From contig OZ026565.1 of NCBI GenBank assembly GCA_964020155.1, forward strand, positions 3,878,553 to 3,928,552: a DNA stretch of 50,000 nt, read 5' to 3'. Origin of the DNA: Chondrilla cf. caribensis (Eukaryota; Porifera; Demospongiae; Chondrillida; Chondrillidae). Shown here one piece after another: positions 32,272-40,864 of the stretch (position 1 is the first letter of the stretch; each line of letters starts with the position of its first letter). Both the position numbers and the translations under genes were made by a program. The notes beneath the pieces are model-generated. The model saw only the letters and a program-made list of their open reading frames with translations, was not told the origin of the DNA and ran no database searches.

Positions 32272-33174
32272 ATGATCCGAAGTGCTGCTTCCAGAATCTT
32301 CTGGCCGTTGAGGTGCTACGGCGGCACGCTCACCCGTTCCATTTCGCAATCACAGGCTAAAACAAGAGCTTATTCCTCCGTCAGCACCAGTCACAGGGAA
32401 ATATGGGGTGAAGGATCAGATGACTACAAAGGATACCTGGCAAAAAGAGAAAAGGTTTTGGACACTTTGTTGAATGGTCCCAAGCGATTTCAGCGCATTT
32501 CCGAGAGAGAAGATCGCTCCGACGTGCCTATCGAAGCCATGAAGGCTAATTGCATGGGAAGATACTTCATAACTCACAGAGGCTGCCAAGTAATGAAAGG
32601 CGGAGATGATCTAATCCTTTTACAACTGTTGCTCTGGTACCTCCGTCCAGCAACTGTGATAGAGTTGGGGACGTTCGCCGGAGGTTCCGCTGTTTGGTAT
32701 TCCGATATGATGCGCATGATGGGGATAGAGTCGCAAATTTTTTCCATGGACGTCACTCACTCCAACATCGAAGACAGAGTGAAGGAGATTAAGCCTGATA
32801 ATGTGACATTCTTGCTGGGTGACAGCAATGCTATCGAGAAGACATTCACAAAGGAATTCCTCAATGATCTACCTCACCCGTGGCTAATCAGTGAGGATTC
32901 GCACACAAATATTTATGGAATAATGGAATATTTCAATCAGTTCATGAAGACCAATGACTACTTTGTTGTTGAAGATCTGAGTCCCATCAAACCACAAAAA
33001 ATGGGGGTAGGAAGAATCAACCCAGAATACAAGCTAGCAGGCAGTTATGGTCTGGACGTCTTGAAGAAGTTCCTATCGGACTATGAGGACAGTTTTGCTG
33101 TGGATTCATTCTACACTGATCTCTTCGGATATAATGGAACTTGGAATTGGCATGGATTCATCCGCAAGATGTAA
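32272..33174 (+). CDS. CmcI-like methyltransferase/hydroxylase-family protein, copy 1
   Basis: Single-exon frame of 300 residues from ATG 32272 to TAA. The N-terminus (MIRSAASRIFWPLRCYGG...) is Arg/Ser-rich without acidic residues for about 40 positions, a likely mitochondrial presequence. The core has a Rossmann nucleotide-binding motif VIELGTFAGGSAVWYSDMM, then LLGDSNAIE, a metal-site-like SEDSHTN and VVEDLSP, the order seen in the cephalosporin hydroxylase/rhamnosyl O-methyltransferase (CmcI, PF04989) family. These are SAM-fold enzymes with a metal-assisted active site; the substrate here is unknown. It is the most divergent of the five copies (SEDSH instead of CEDSH, the LSPIKPQKMGVGR segment) and lacks the promoter block shared by copies 2-4. 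Confidence 0.85.
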   Translation: MIRSAASRIFWPLRCYGGTLTRSISQSQAKTRAYSSVSTSHREIWGEGSDDYKGYLAKREKVLDTLLNGPKRFQRISEREDRSDVPIEAMKANCMGRYFITHRGCQVMKGGDDLILLQLLLWYLRPATVIELGTFAGGSAVWYSDMMRMMGIESQIFSMDVTHSNIEDRVKEIKPDNVTFLLGDSNAIEKTFTKEFLNDLPHPWLISEDSHTNIYGIMEYFNQFMKTNDYFVVEDLSPIKPQKMGVGRINPEYKLAGSYGLDVLKKFLSDYEDSFAVDSFYTDLFGYNGTWNWHGFIRKM

Positions 33175-33369
33175 TTTGAGTTCAGTACTACTTGATTTAA
33201 AAGCAATTCAATAGTTTCATGATATTAAAATTTAATGTTGATTAATAAATTGATGCAGAAAATTGATTATTAGGACATTGTTCAAGTATGAATAATTTGA
33301 ATCGTTTTGCATTCGTTGATGGTATGGTCAAGTGTACATGTCTGTGCATGCAATAGTATGGTGTTGGAG

Positions 33370-33615
33370 TATCTATGGTGCCACCTTGGGGCAGGCGTTT
33401 ATAACGGGCGTTTAAGTAGCGCCAAATTAGCCAACTTGATACGGAACAATATCGGGGGGCGCCATTTCCAGATTCACTGTGACACCGGATCGGATATTAC
33501 GGTGAACGGAATATTTCGTGGTCGCCGGAGTCAACCGGGCCACTTGGTAGGGACTCGCCTGCTACGGAAGATTATCTACGTGTTTCTTCTTCTCGGCCGC
33601 CGAAAGAAGACGGAA
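33370..33615 (+). promoter_or_regulatory. Conserved upstream block of CmcI-like copy 2
   Basis: About 245 bases before ATG 33616 are nearly identical to 34805-35046 and 36890-37130. The block contains GGCAGGCGTTTATAACGGGC, GGCGCCATTTCCAGATTCAC and CGTGTTTCTTCTTCTCGG. The frame is open through it in copy 2, but indels between copies break that frame, so it is non-coding: promoter and 5' untranslated region. Confidence 0.6.
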
Positions 33616-34545
33616 ATGATAAGAAATGCTGTTTCCAGAGTCCACTGGCCGTTAAGGTCCTCCTCTCTACCACGTAACCTTTTGTGTACGTCTTACCGCT
33701 CGAATCTTGCAACACGTCCTCACTTAACTGGAACAAGAGCTCAGTCGAGCACCACTACGAGTCATGACGAAATATGGGGCAAAGGAACCAATGATTACAG
33801 TGCATTCATCAAGAAAAGAGAAAAGGTTTTGGATTCTTTGTTGAATGGTCCCGATCGATTCCAGCGTATTTCTGAAAGAAAGGACCATTGTGATATGCCT
33901 GTCGAATCTTTTAAAGCTCAAGCCTTGGGGAGGTACTTCATAACTCACAGAGGTTGTCAGCTGCTGAAAAATGGAGACGATTTAGTCCTTTTACAACTGT
34001 TGCTTTGGTACCTCCGTCCAGCAACTGTGATAGAGTTGGGGACGTTCACCGGAGGTTCTGCTGTTTGGTATTCCGATATGATGCGCATGATGGGGATAGA
34101 GTCACAGGTTTATTCCATGGACATCACTCACTCCAACATTGAAGACAGAGTGAAGGAGATTAAGCCTGATAATGTGACATTCTTGTTGGGTGACAGCAAT
34201 GCTATTGAGAAGACATTCACGAAAGATTTCCTCTGCAATCTACCTCACCCGTGGCTAATCTGTGAGGATTCGCACACAAATGTTTATGGAATAATGGAAT
34301 ATTTCAATCAGTTCATGAAGACCAATGACTACTTTTTTGTTGAGGATGCAAGTCCACTAATTCCCTGCACATTAGGGACTGGACGTATTCACCTTGAGTA
34401 TGAAGTGGCCGGAACATATCTTTTGGACGTCTTGAGGAAATTCCTATCTGACTATGAGGACTGTTTTGCTGTGGATTCATTCTACACTGATCTCTTTGGA
34501 TATAATGGAACTTGGAATTGGCATGGCTACATCCGCAAGATGTAA
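33616..34545 (+). CDS. CmcI-like protein, copy 2
   Basis: Single exon, 309 residues from ATG 33616 (MIRNAVSRVHWPLRSSS) to TAA. An in-frame extension to 33307 is rejected because that DNA is the conserved promoter block. The Arg/Ser-rich presequence ends near RAQSST, a plausible mitochondrial cleavage region. Core motifs: VIELGTFTGGSAVWYSDMM, LLGDSNAIE, CEDSHTN, FVEDASPLIP. It shares KDHCDMPVESFKAQ and its 3' flank with copy 5, which makes these two sisters. The function is the same as for copy 1: a SAM-fold, metal-dependent family with unknown substrate. Confidence 0.86.
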   Translation: MIRNAVSRVHWPLRSSSLPRNLLCTSYRSNLATRPHLTGTRAQSSTTTSHDEIWGKGTNDYSAFIKKREKVLDSLLNGPDRFQRISERKDHCDMPVESFKAQALGRYFITHRGCQLLKNGDDLVLLQLLLWYLRPATVIELGTFTGGSAVWYSDMMRMMGIESQVYSMDITHSNIEDRVKEIKPDNVTFLLGDSNAIEKTFTKDFLCNLPHPWLICEDSHTNVYGIMEYFNQFMKTNDYFFVEDASPLIPCTLGTGRIHLEYEVAGTYLLDVLRKFLSDYEDCFAVDSFYTDLFGYNGTWNWHGYIRKM

Positions 34546-34804
34546 TTTGAATTTAGTAGAAATTCTATTTCTATATTGTTGAACTTTATGGAATCACTTC
34601 TAAATTATTATTCCTTCAGTAATAAGGCAATTTCCAATTTGTGTTGATATAATATTATTATTTAAAAGCAATTCAATAGTTTCATATTAAAATTTAATGT
34701 TGATTAATAAATTGATGCAGAGGACATTGTTCAATTGTCAATAATTTGAATCGTTTTGCATTCGTTGATGGTATGGATGGTCAAGTGTACATGTCTGTGC
34801 ATGC

Positions 34805-35046
34805 AATAGTATGGTGCCACCTTGGGGCAGGCGTTTATAACGGGCGTTTAAGTAGCGCCGAAGTAGCCAACTTGATACGGAACAATATCGGGGGCGCCAT
34901 TTCCAGATTCACTGTGACATGACACCGCGCACCGGACCGGATAATATGGTGAACGGAATATTTCGTGGTCGCCGGAGTCAACCGCTATGTAGGGAATCAC
35001 CTGCTACGGAAGATTACCCACGTGTTTCTTCTTCTCGGAGTCAGAA
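34805..35046 (+). promoter_or_regulatory. Conserved upstream block of CmcI-like copy 3
   Basis: Repeat of the promoter/5' untranslated block, with a small insertion (TGACATGACACCGCGC near 34915) and a short deletion near 35030 relative to copy 2. Confidence 0.6.
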
Positions 35047-35982
35047 ATGATACGAAATGTTGTTTCCAGAGTCCACTGGCCGTTGAGGTCCTCCTCTATA
35101 CCACGTAACCTTTTGTGTACGTCTCAGTCCCGCTCGAATCTTGCAACACGTCCTCACTTACAGACTGGAACAAGAGCTCAGTCGACCACTACTACCGGTC
35201 CTGACGAGATATGGGGCAAAGGAACCAATGATTACAGTGCATTCAAAAAGAAAAGAGAGAAGGTTTTGGATTCTTTGCTGAATGGTCCCAATCGATTCCA
35301 GCGTATTTCTGAGAGAGAAGATCGCTGTGATATTCCATTAGAAGCTATCAAAGTTAACTGCTTGGGGCGGCCCTTCATAACTCACAGAGGTTGTCAGCTG
35401 CTGAAAGATGGCAACGATTTAGTCCTTTTACAACTGTTGCTCTGGTACCTCCGTCCAGCAACTGTGATAGAGTTGGGGACGTACGCCGGAGGTTCTGCTG
35501 TTTGGTATTCCGATATGATGCGCATGATGGGGATAGAGTCTCAGGTTTATTCCATGGACATCACTCACTCCAACATCGAAGACAGAGTGAAGGAGATTAA
35601 GCCTGATAATGTGACATTCTTGCTGGGTGACAGCAATGCTATCGAGAAGACATTCACAAAGGATTTTCTCAATGATCTACCTCATCCGTGGCTAATCTGT
35701 GATGATGCGCACACAAATGTTTATGGATTTATGGAATATTTCAATCAGTTCATGAAGACCAATGACTACTTTGTTATTGAGGATTCGAATCCACTCGTTC
35801 CTTTCACTGTGGGAACTGGACGAGTTCACCTCGAGTATGAAATGACCGGAACACGTCTTTTGGACGTCTTGAAGAAGTTTCTATCTGACTATGAGGACAG
35901 TTTCGCTGTGGATTCCTTCTACACTGATCTCTTCGGATATAATGGAACTTGGAATTGGCATGGCTACATCCGCAAGATGTAA
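35047..35982 (+). CDS. CmcI-like protein, copy 3
   Basis: Single exon, 311 residues, ATG 35047 to TAA. Presequence MIRNVVSRVHWPLRSSS. Core VIELGTYAGGSAVWYSDMM (Tyr where other copies have Phe), LLGDSNAIE, CDDAHTN (changed from CEDSHTN) and VIEDSNPLVP. If the first acidic pair binds the metal as in CmcI, the E-to-D and S-to-A changes might alter activity. Shares REDRCD-IPLEAIKVNCLGRP and the 3' flank with copy 4. Confidence 0.86.
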   Translation: MIRNVVSRVHWPLRSSSIPRNLLCTSQSRSNLATRPHLQTGTRAQSTTTTGPDEIWGKGTNDYSAFKKKREKVLDSLLNGPNRFQRISEREDRCDIPLEAIKVNCLGRPFITHRGCQLLKDGNDLVLLQLLLWYLRPATVIELGTYAGGSAVWYSDMMRMMGIESQVYSMDITHSNIEDRVKEIKPDNVTFLLGDSNAIEKTFTKDFLNDLPHPWLICDDAHTNVYGFMEYFNQFMKTNDYFVIEDSNPLVPFTVGTGRVHLEYEMTGTRLLDVLKKFLSDYEDSFAVDSFYTDLFGYNGTWNWHGYIRKM

Positions 35983-36184
35983 TATGATGTTAGCAGTAAA
36001 AACTATTTCTATAATAAATTAATGAACTTATTAAAAATAAATCCTACATTATTTCTTTAGCAAGATGCAATTTGAATTTAGTGGCAAAATTCTATTCTTA
36101 TAATGTGGAACTTAGAAGGCACGCAATTTCAAATTTGTGTTATTATTATTTATAATCTATTAATTGATCAATACTTATAATTAT

Positions 36185-36540
36185 TTTTATGAGGTCATAA
36201 ATATCGTTACTTTCCCATACCATAATAACCATATTGTAATGGTTTGGATACATATCTGTTGTGTAATCTTTACTTAATATGATAATCAGCTTCATATACC
36301 ATTATTATACGTCAATTAGTAAATATCACCATGTTATAATTAAATCCACATAGTTGTTTGGTCTCACCAGTGTGAGACTGCAGCTCAGCAGTACCATGCA
36401 CCAGTGAAGTATGAAGGGATAATTGAGAGGGTTGGTTGCTGTGGTGGTTTTGTGGCTCAGTGGTTATGGCAGCTACAGCCAGACACCCTGGATTTGAGTC
36501 CTGCAGTTGCCAGTTTTCTCCTTTCTCCTTTCTCCCCGAG
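36185..36540 (+). repeat. Duplicated 3' flank with tRNA-derived SINE, copy 1
   Basis: Matches 38275-38680 downstream of copy 4. Within it, TGGCTCAGTGG (about 36455, A-box-like) and GGATTTGAGTCC (about 36490, B-box-like) lie about 35 bases apart, as in a tRNA gene, but the acceptor stem does not close. It is best read as a tRNA-derived SINE fragment. From 35983 to 36185 there is only AT-rich 3' flank. Confidence 0.6.
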
Positions 36541-36646
36541 CAGGCTGCATAGTTGCCAACCGTCCCAAAAATGACGGGACACTCACGATTTTTTGCCACT
36601 TTAATCTGTCCCACCCGAAAATCAAATATTCCAATACTTGTCCCGA

Positions 36647-36720
36647 ATTTTGACTGATCTCTTCGGATATACTATGGAACATGGAATTGGCATGGATTCA
36701 TCTGCAAGATGTAATTTGAG
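36647..36720 (+). pseudogene. Remnant of a sixth CmcI-like copy (3' end only)
   Basis: About 70 bases match the last 20 codons of the family (DLFGYNGTWNWHGFIRKM in intact copies) but carry a frameshift after the DLFGY codons. The following 3' flank (to about 36860) matches that of copy 1. This shows a further gene once stood between copies 3 and 4. Confidence 0.8.
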
Positions 36721-36889
36721 TTTTCAAAATCAGTACTACTTGATGTAATCGCTAGTTAATAGTTTCATGAAATTAAATGTTGTTTAATATGGATATAGAA
36801 AATTAATTATTAGAAAATTGCTCAATTATCAATAATTTGAATTGTTTATGCACTAGTTGATGGTATGGTCAAGTGTACATGTCTGTGCA

Positions 36890-37130
36890 TGCAATAGTAT
36901 GGTGCCAACTTGGGGCAGGCGTTTATAACGGGCGTTTAAGTAGCGCCAAAGTAGCCAACTTGATACGGAACAATATCGGGGGCGCCATTTCCAGATTCAC
37001 TGTGACACCGGACCGGATATTACGGTGAACGGAATATTTCGTGGTCGCCGGAGTCAACTCAGCAGGGACTCACCTGCTACGGAAGACTATACACGTGTTT
37101 CTTCTTCTTGGCCGCCGAGAGAAGTCAGAA
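36890..37130 (+). promoter_or_regulatory. Conserved upstream block of CmcI-like copy 4
   Basis: Third full copy of the promoter/5' untranslated block, ending directly before ATG 37131. Confidence 0.6.
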
Positions 37131-38066
37131 ATGATACGAAATGTTGTTTCCAGAGTCCATTGGCCGTTGAGGTCCTCCTATATATCACGTAACCTTTTGT
37201 GTACGTCTCAGTCCCGCTCGAATCTTGCAACACGTCCTCACTTACAAACTGGAACAAGAGCTCATTCGACCATTACTACCGGTCATGACGAAATATGGGG
37301 CAAAGGAACCAATGATTACAGTGCATTCATCAAGAAAAGAGAAAAGGTTTTGGATTCTTTGCTGAATGGTCCCGATCGATTCCAGCGTATCTCTGAGAGA
37401 GAAGATCGCTGTGATATGCCAATTGAAGCTATCAAAGTCAACTGCTTGGGGAGGCCCTTCATAACTCACAGAGGCTGTCAGCTGCTGAAAGATGGCAACG
37501 ATGTAATCCTTTTACAACTGTTGCTCTGGTACCTCCGTCCAGCAACTGTGATAGAGTTGGGGACGTTTACCGGAGGTTCTGCTGTTTGGTATTCCGATAT
37601 GATGCGCATGATGGGGATAGAGTCTCAGGTTTATTCTATGGACGTCACTCACTCCAACATTGAAGACAGAGTGAAGGAGATTAAGCCTGATAATGTGACA
37701 TTCTTGTTGGGTGACAGCAATGCTATCGAGAAGACATTCACGAAGGAATTCCTCGATGATCTACCTCATCCGTGGCTAATCTGTGAGGATTCGCACACAA
37801 ATATTTATGGAATAATGGAATATTTCAATCAGTTCATGAAGACCAATGACTACTTTGTTATTGAGGATTCGAATCCACTCATTCCCTTCACCGTGGGAAC
37901 TGGACGAGTTCACCTCGAGTATGAAATGGCCGGAACATATCTTTTGGACGTCTTAAAGAAGTTCCTATCGGACTACGAGGACAGTTTTGCTGTGGATTCC
38001 TTCTACACTGATCTTTTCGGATATAATGGAACTTGGAATTGGCATGGCTTCATCCGCAAGATGTAG
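37131..38066 (+). CDS. CmcI-like protein, copy 4
   Basis: Single exon, 311 residues from ATG 37131 (MIRNVVSRVHWPLRSSYIS) to TAG. The frame is open to 37041, but that is promoter block. Motifs: VIELGTFTGGSAVWYSDMM, LLGDSNAIE, CEDSHTN, VIEDSNPLIP. Sister of copy 3 by coding sequence and by 3' flank (38067-38680 matches 35983-36540). Function as for the other copies: putative mitochondrial, SAM-fold, metal-dependent enzyme of unknown substrate. Confidence 0.87.
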   Translation: MIRNVVSRVHWPLRSSYISRNLLCTSQSRSNLATRPHLQTGTRAHSTITTGHDEIWGKGTNDYSAFIKKREKVLDSLLNGPDRFQRISEREDRCDMPIEAIKVNCLGRPFITHRGCQLLKDGNDVILLQLLLWYLRPATVIELGTFTGGSAVWYSDMMRMMGIESQVYSMDVTHSNIEDRVKEIKPDNVTFLLGDSNAIEKTFTKEFLDDLPHPWLICEDSHTNIYGIMEYFNQFMKTNDYFVIEDSNPLIPFTVGTGRVHLEYEMAGTYLLDVLKKFLSDYEDSFAVDSFYTDLFGYNGTWNWHGFIRKM

Positions 38067-38274
38067 TATGATTGTAACAGTAAAAACTATTTCTATAAAT
38101 TAATGATGAACTTATTAAAAATAAGTCCTACATTATTTCTTTAGCAAGATGCAATAATTGAATTTAATGGCAAAATTCTGTTCTTGTATTGTGGAACTTG
38201 GAAAATCACTACTAAATTATTGTTTAGTTATTCTAAGGCATGCAATTTCAAATTTGTATTATTATTATTTATAA

Positions 38275-38680
38275 TCTATTAATTAATCAATACTTATAAT
38301 TATTTTTTATAAGGTCATGAATATCGTTACTTTCCCATACCATAATAGCCATATTATTGTAATGGTTTGGATATCTGTTGTGTAATCTTTAATTATAATA
38401 ATCAGCTTCATATATCATTGTGATTAGACTAGATGTGGAAATGAAGATAACACAATTAGTATCCATCACCATGTTGAATCCTCACAGTTGTGTGGTCTAC
38501 CGGTGTGAGACTGCAGCTCAGCAGTACCACCAGTGCAGCATGAAAGGAGAATTGGGAGGGTTGGTTGCTGTGGTGGCTTTGTGGCTCAGTGGTTATGGTG
38601 GCTACAGCCAGACACCCTGGGTTCGAGTCCCGCAGTTGCCATGCAGTTTTCTCTTTTCTCCCCTCTCCCCAAACAGTTTG
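38275..38680 (+). repeat. Duplicated 3' flank with tRNA-derived SINE, copy 2
   Basis: Second copy of the flank found at 36185-36540. Here the boxes are closer to consensus: TGGCTCAGTGGTTATGG (about 38582) and GGTTCGAGTCCCG (about 38620). The possible cloverleaf has mismatches in the acceptor and T stems, so it is not called a functional tRNA. Confidence 0.65.
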
Positions 38681-38939
38681 GGTTCCAATGAAACTTCTAT
38701 AAATATTCATATACCATATTAACATAATATATATGTCATTTATATTGTATGAAATGTTGATTTACGAATTTGGTTCACAAGGATATTTTTCAATGTCCTA
38801 TATATTGCCTCCCGGTTGTCTGCATAATAATCATAGAGTGCGATATTATGTATGGTTGACGTGAAAATAAAATGGCTGCCCTATACCACGCATACATTAC
38901 AGTTGCGCCAAATATAATATAAAATTCACAATGAATATT

Positions 38940-39120
38940 ATGTGGTGTGATAGTATGCATGGTGACTTACTGAGTATGTACATTGTCAATACCTGCATGC
39001 AGAAGGAGCTATTAGCCATGGACTTGATCTTGAGGTTGATGCAGCCCCTCCCTCTATACACTGGGTACCCCTCTGATTCATGATACCTCAATCAAATGGC
39101 CTTTATATCACCTCTAATCA
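38940..39120. repeat. Dispersed repeat flanking copy 5, left
   Basis: About 180 bases (ggtgacttactgag ... cctttatatcacctctaatc) recur, diverged, at 42285-42465 on the other side of CmcI-like copy 5. Both copies are followed by a dinucleotide run. Confidence 0.7.
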
Positions 39121-39121
39121 C

Positions 39122-39127
39122 GCACAT

Positions 39128-39182
<55 letters not shown>
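39122..39182. repeat. (CA)n microsatellite
   Basis: Pure CA run between CmcI-like copies 4 and 5. Confidence 0.95.
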
Positions 39183-39184
<2 letters not shown>

Positions 39185-39189
39185 GGCAT

Positions 39190-39485
39190 GTTTGTGTAAA
39201 TTTGAAATGTTCTTGAAGTGTACACATGAATGCATGCATGCATGAATATTTTAGAAGTGTACATTGTGCATGTATACATGTACGCATCCATGTTTGAAAT
39301 GTGCGTCATGCATGTATACGCATGTACATTTGCATGCATGTTTGAGAAGTGTGCCTGAAGTCTCTCCTTGTCTGCAGCGTGTGTGTATAGACACTACGTG
39401 TGGAATCTGGCCCATACTAATCTGGTGGGCGGTTGCTCCCGTTTATGAGCACAAAATCGTCCAATGGTGAGGGGGGGAGGTCACT
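39190..39485. pseudogene. Duplicated fragment of the IRS/DOK-like gene
   Basis: This stretch repeats, with many changes, 45180-45490: the TGCATGCATGTTTGAGAAGT intron repeats, the donor site (CATACTAA-CCTGGTGGGCGG there; CATACTAA-TCTGGTGGGCGG here, so the splice site is lost) and the last codons of the large exon. It is a partial segmental duplication and cannot be expressed as part of a gene. Confidence 0.8.
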
Positions 39486-39544
39486 CTAATAGTAATTGAT
39501 TGATCGATATAACAAGAGCTTATTATAATTAAGTAGTGCAGGAT

Positions 39545-39985
39545 TCAACTTGGTATGGAACAATATCTACGAGAAAAGAAATTCGACTTGGGTGTCATTT
39601 CCAGACTCCCTGTGACACAGGACCGGATATTATGGCGGATGGAATATTTCATGACAGCACTTATTAAGTAGTGGTCACCAGAGTCAACTTGTGATTGATT
39701 AGTGTACCACAGGTACTCAATATAGTTATTATTAGTTCTGCTGCAGTGCTATACATAGGGCCATATATAATATTATATTATGTCTAAGCACTTTCTGGTG
39801 TGGTGCACTCTAATAATGCTTGATTGATCATGATTGATATTAAAGGGAAGCTTAATTAAAATTTAATAGTGCCGGGTTCAACTCGGTATGGAACGGGAAT
39901 CTTCAATCATAACTCGGTGGCGGTGCTGTTTCCAGATTCCCTGTGACACGGGACCGGATATTATGGTGGACGGAATTTCAACTTT
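39545..39985 (+). repeat. Two degenerate copies of the CmcI-like promoter block
   Basis: At about 39545-39655 and 39865-39985 the sequence repeats the core of the promoter block (TTCCAGA-TTCCCTGTGACACGGGACC, GGATATTATGG, CGGAATATTTC). They precede copy 5 and show that this upstream region was itself tandemly duplicated. Confidence 0.7.
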
Positions 39986-39995
39986 GTGGAGAAGA

Positions 39996-40797
39996 CTAGT
40001 CTGTCGTAGCATAGATCGAGGAAAAAACGGGATAGGAAACGCGTGACGTCACAGGTCGAAGCTTGCGATCCGATGATGTCATGCATAGTTACGTCGGAAA
40101 GTTTGGAGTATTATCTACATAATAATGTTAGCATGATCCGCTGCCCATAGTAATATTACATTAATGCAGGTAGCTATAGCCATAATCTTAAGGTATTATT
40201 ACCAACCTTCACTGACAAGTGTTACTGGCTTGGGATCCTTCACAATCTCCGTGGGCGCCTTTGTTTTCCCTTTTCTGTGCGTCAGTGTCTTCTTTCTAGG
40301 CATTCCGAGTCTTCATAAAACAGCTTCACCAGCGATAAAACGAGCGACGTTATTACTATTTTAACAACTGCAAGCAACGTACCTATGTACCGTACACAAT
40401 CACAATGAACAAAAGCGTCCGATTAGGTTTCGAGTTCAAGACAATAGGTACAAAACTTACACAATGTGTTACAGTTCGACGGTTTTGTACCATTATTGCG
40501 GCGAACAAAGGAAACTAACGGCGAAAAAGCGATTCGTCTCGTAGCCTATCATCACTGGCACTGCTTCGAGGGGAGAATTCTGCAATTAGTGTGTGGGCTT
40601 GGCCACAGTAGGCCAAAAAGTACCTTTCCACTGTCCCTTGACAACGGTTACCTAGCTACCCTCGTGAACAGGAGTTCGTACACGGAAGTATGACGTCATC
40701 CCATACTTCAGTATAGGATAACGCGAATTCGTTTCCTATCCCGTTTTTTCCTAGCCGACCCATGCTCTCCAGAATGGGTCTAGCTACGCCAGACTAG
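39996..40797. mobile_element. 0.8-kb inverted-repeat element upstream of copy 5
   Basis: The left end reads CTAGTCTGTCGTAGC and the right end reads, as reverse complement, CTAGTCTGGCGTAGC. Further in, AAAAAACGGGATAGGAAACG on the left is matched by its reverse complement on the right, and TGACGTCA occurs on both sides. It separates the last promoter-block copy from copy 5, so copy 5 has a rebuilt upstream region. The interior carries a possible exon (40207-40303, minus). Confidence 0.65.
40207..40303 (-). CDS. Possible first coding exon, minus strand
   Basis: The minus strand reads MPRKKTLTHRKGKTKAPTEI and continues to ...VTLVSE, then a plausible donor (AAG then GTTGGTAAT). It is Lys/Arg-rich, 32 codons. 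No following exon is visible downstream on this strand. It might be a captured exon inside the inverted-repeat element, or chance. Confidence 0.2.
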
Positions 40798-40864
40798 GGA
40801 GTACTCAACCACAACCGAAACTTTCCACGTGTTTCTTCCTCTTGGCCGCCGAAAGAAGACAGAA

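Noticed and set aside
33307..33615. N-terminal extension of CmcI-like copy 2
   Set aside because: The DNA corresponds to the promoter block of copies 3 and 4, where the frame is broken by indels. All copies share the MIR(N/S) start.
38575..38650. A functional tRNA gene
   Set aside because: A- and B-box-like sequences are present but the acceptor and T stems have mismatches, and a near-identical degraded copy exists at 36455-36530. A tRNA-derived SINE explains it better.
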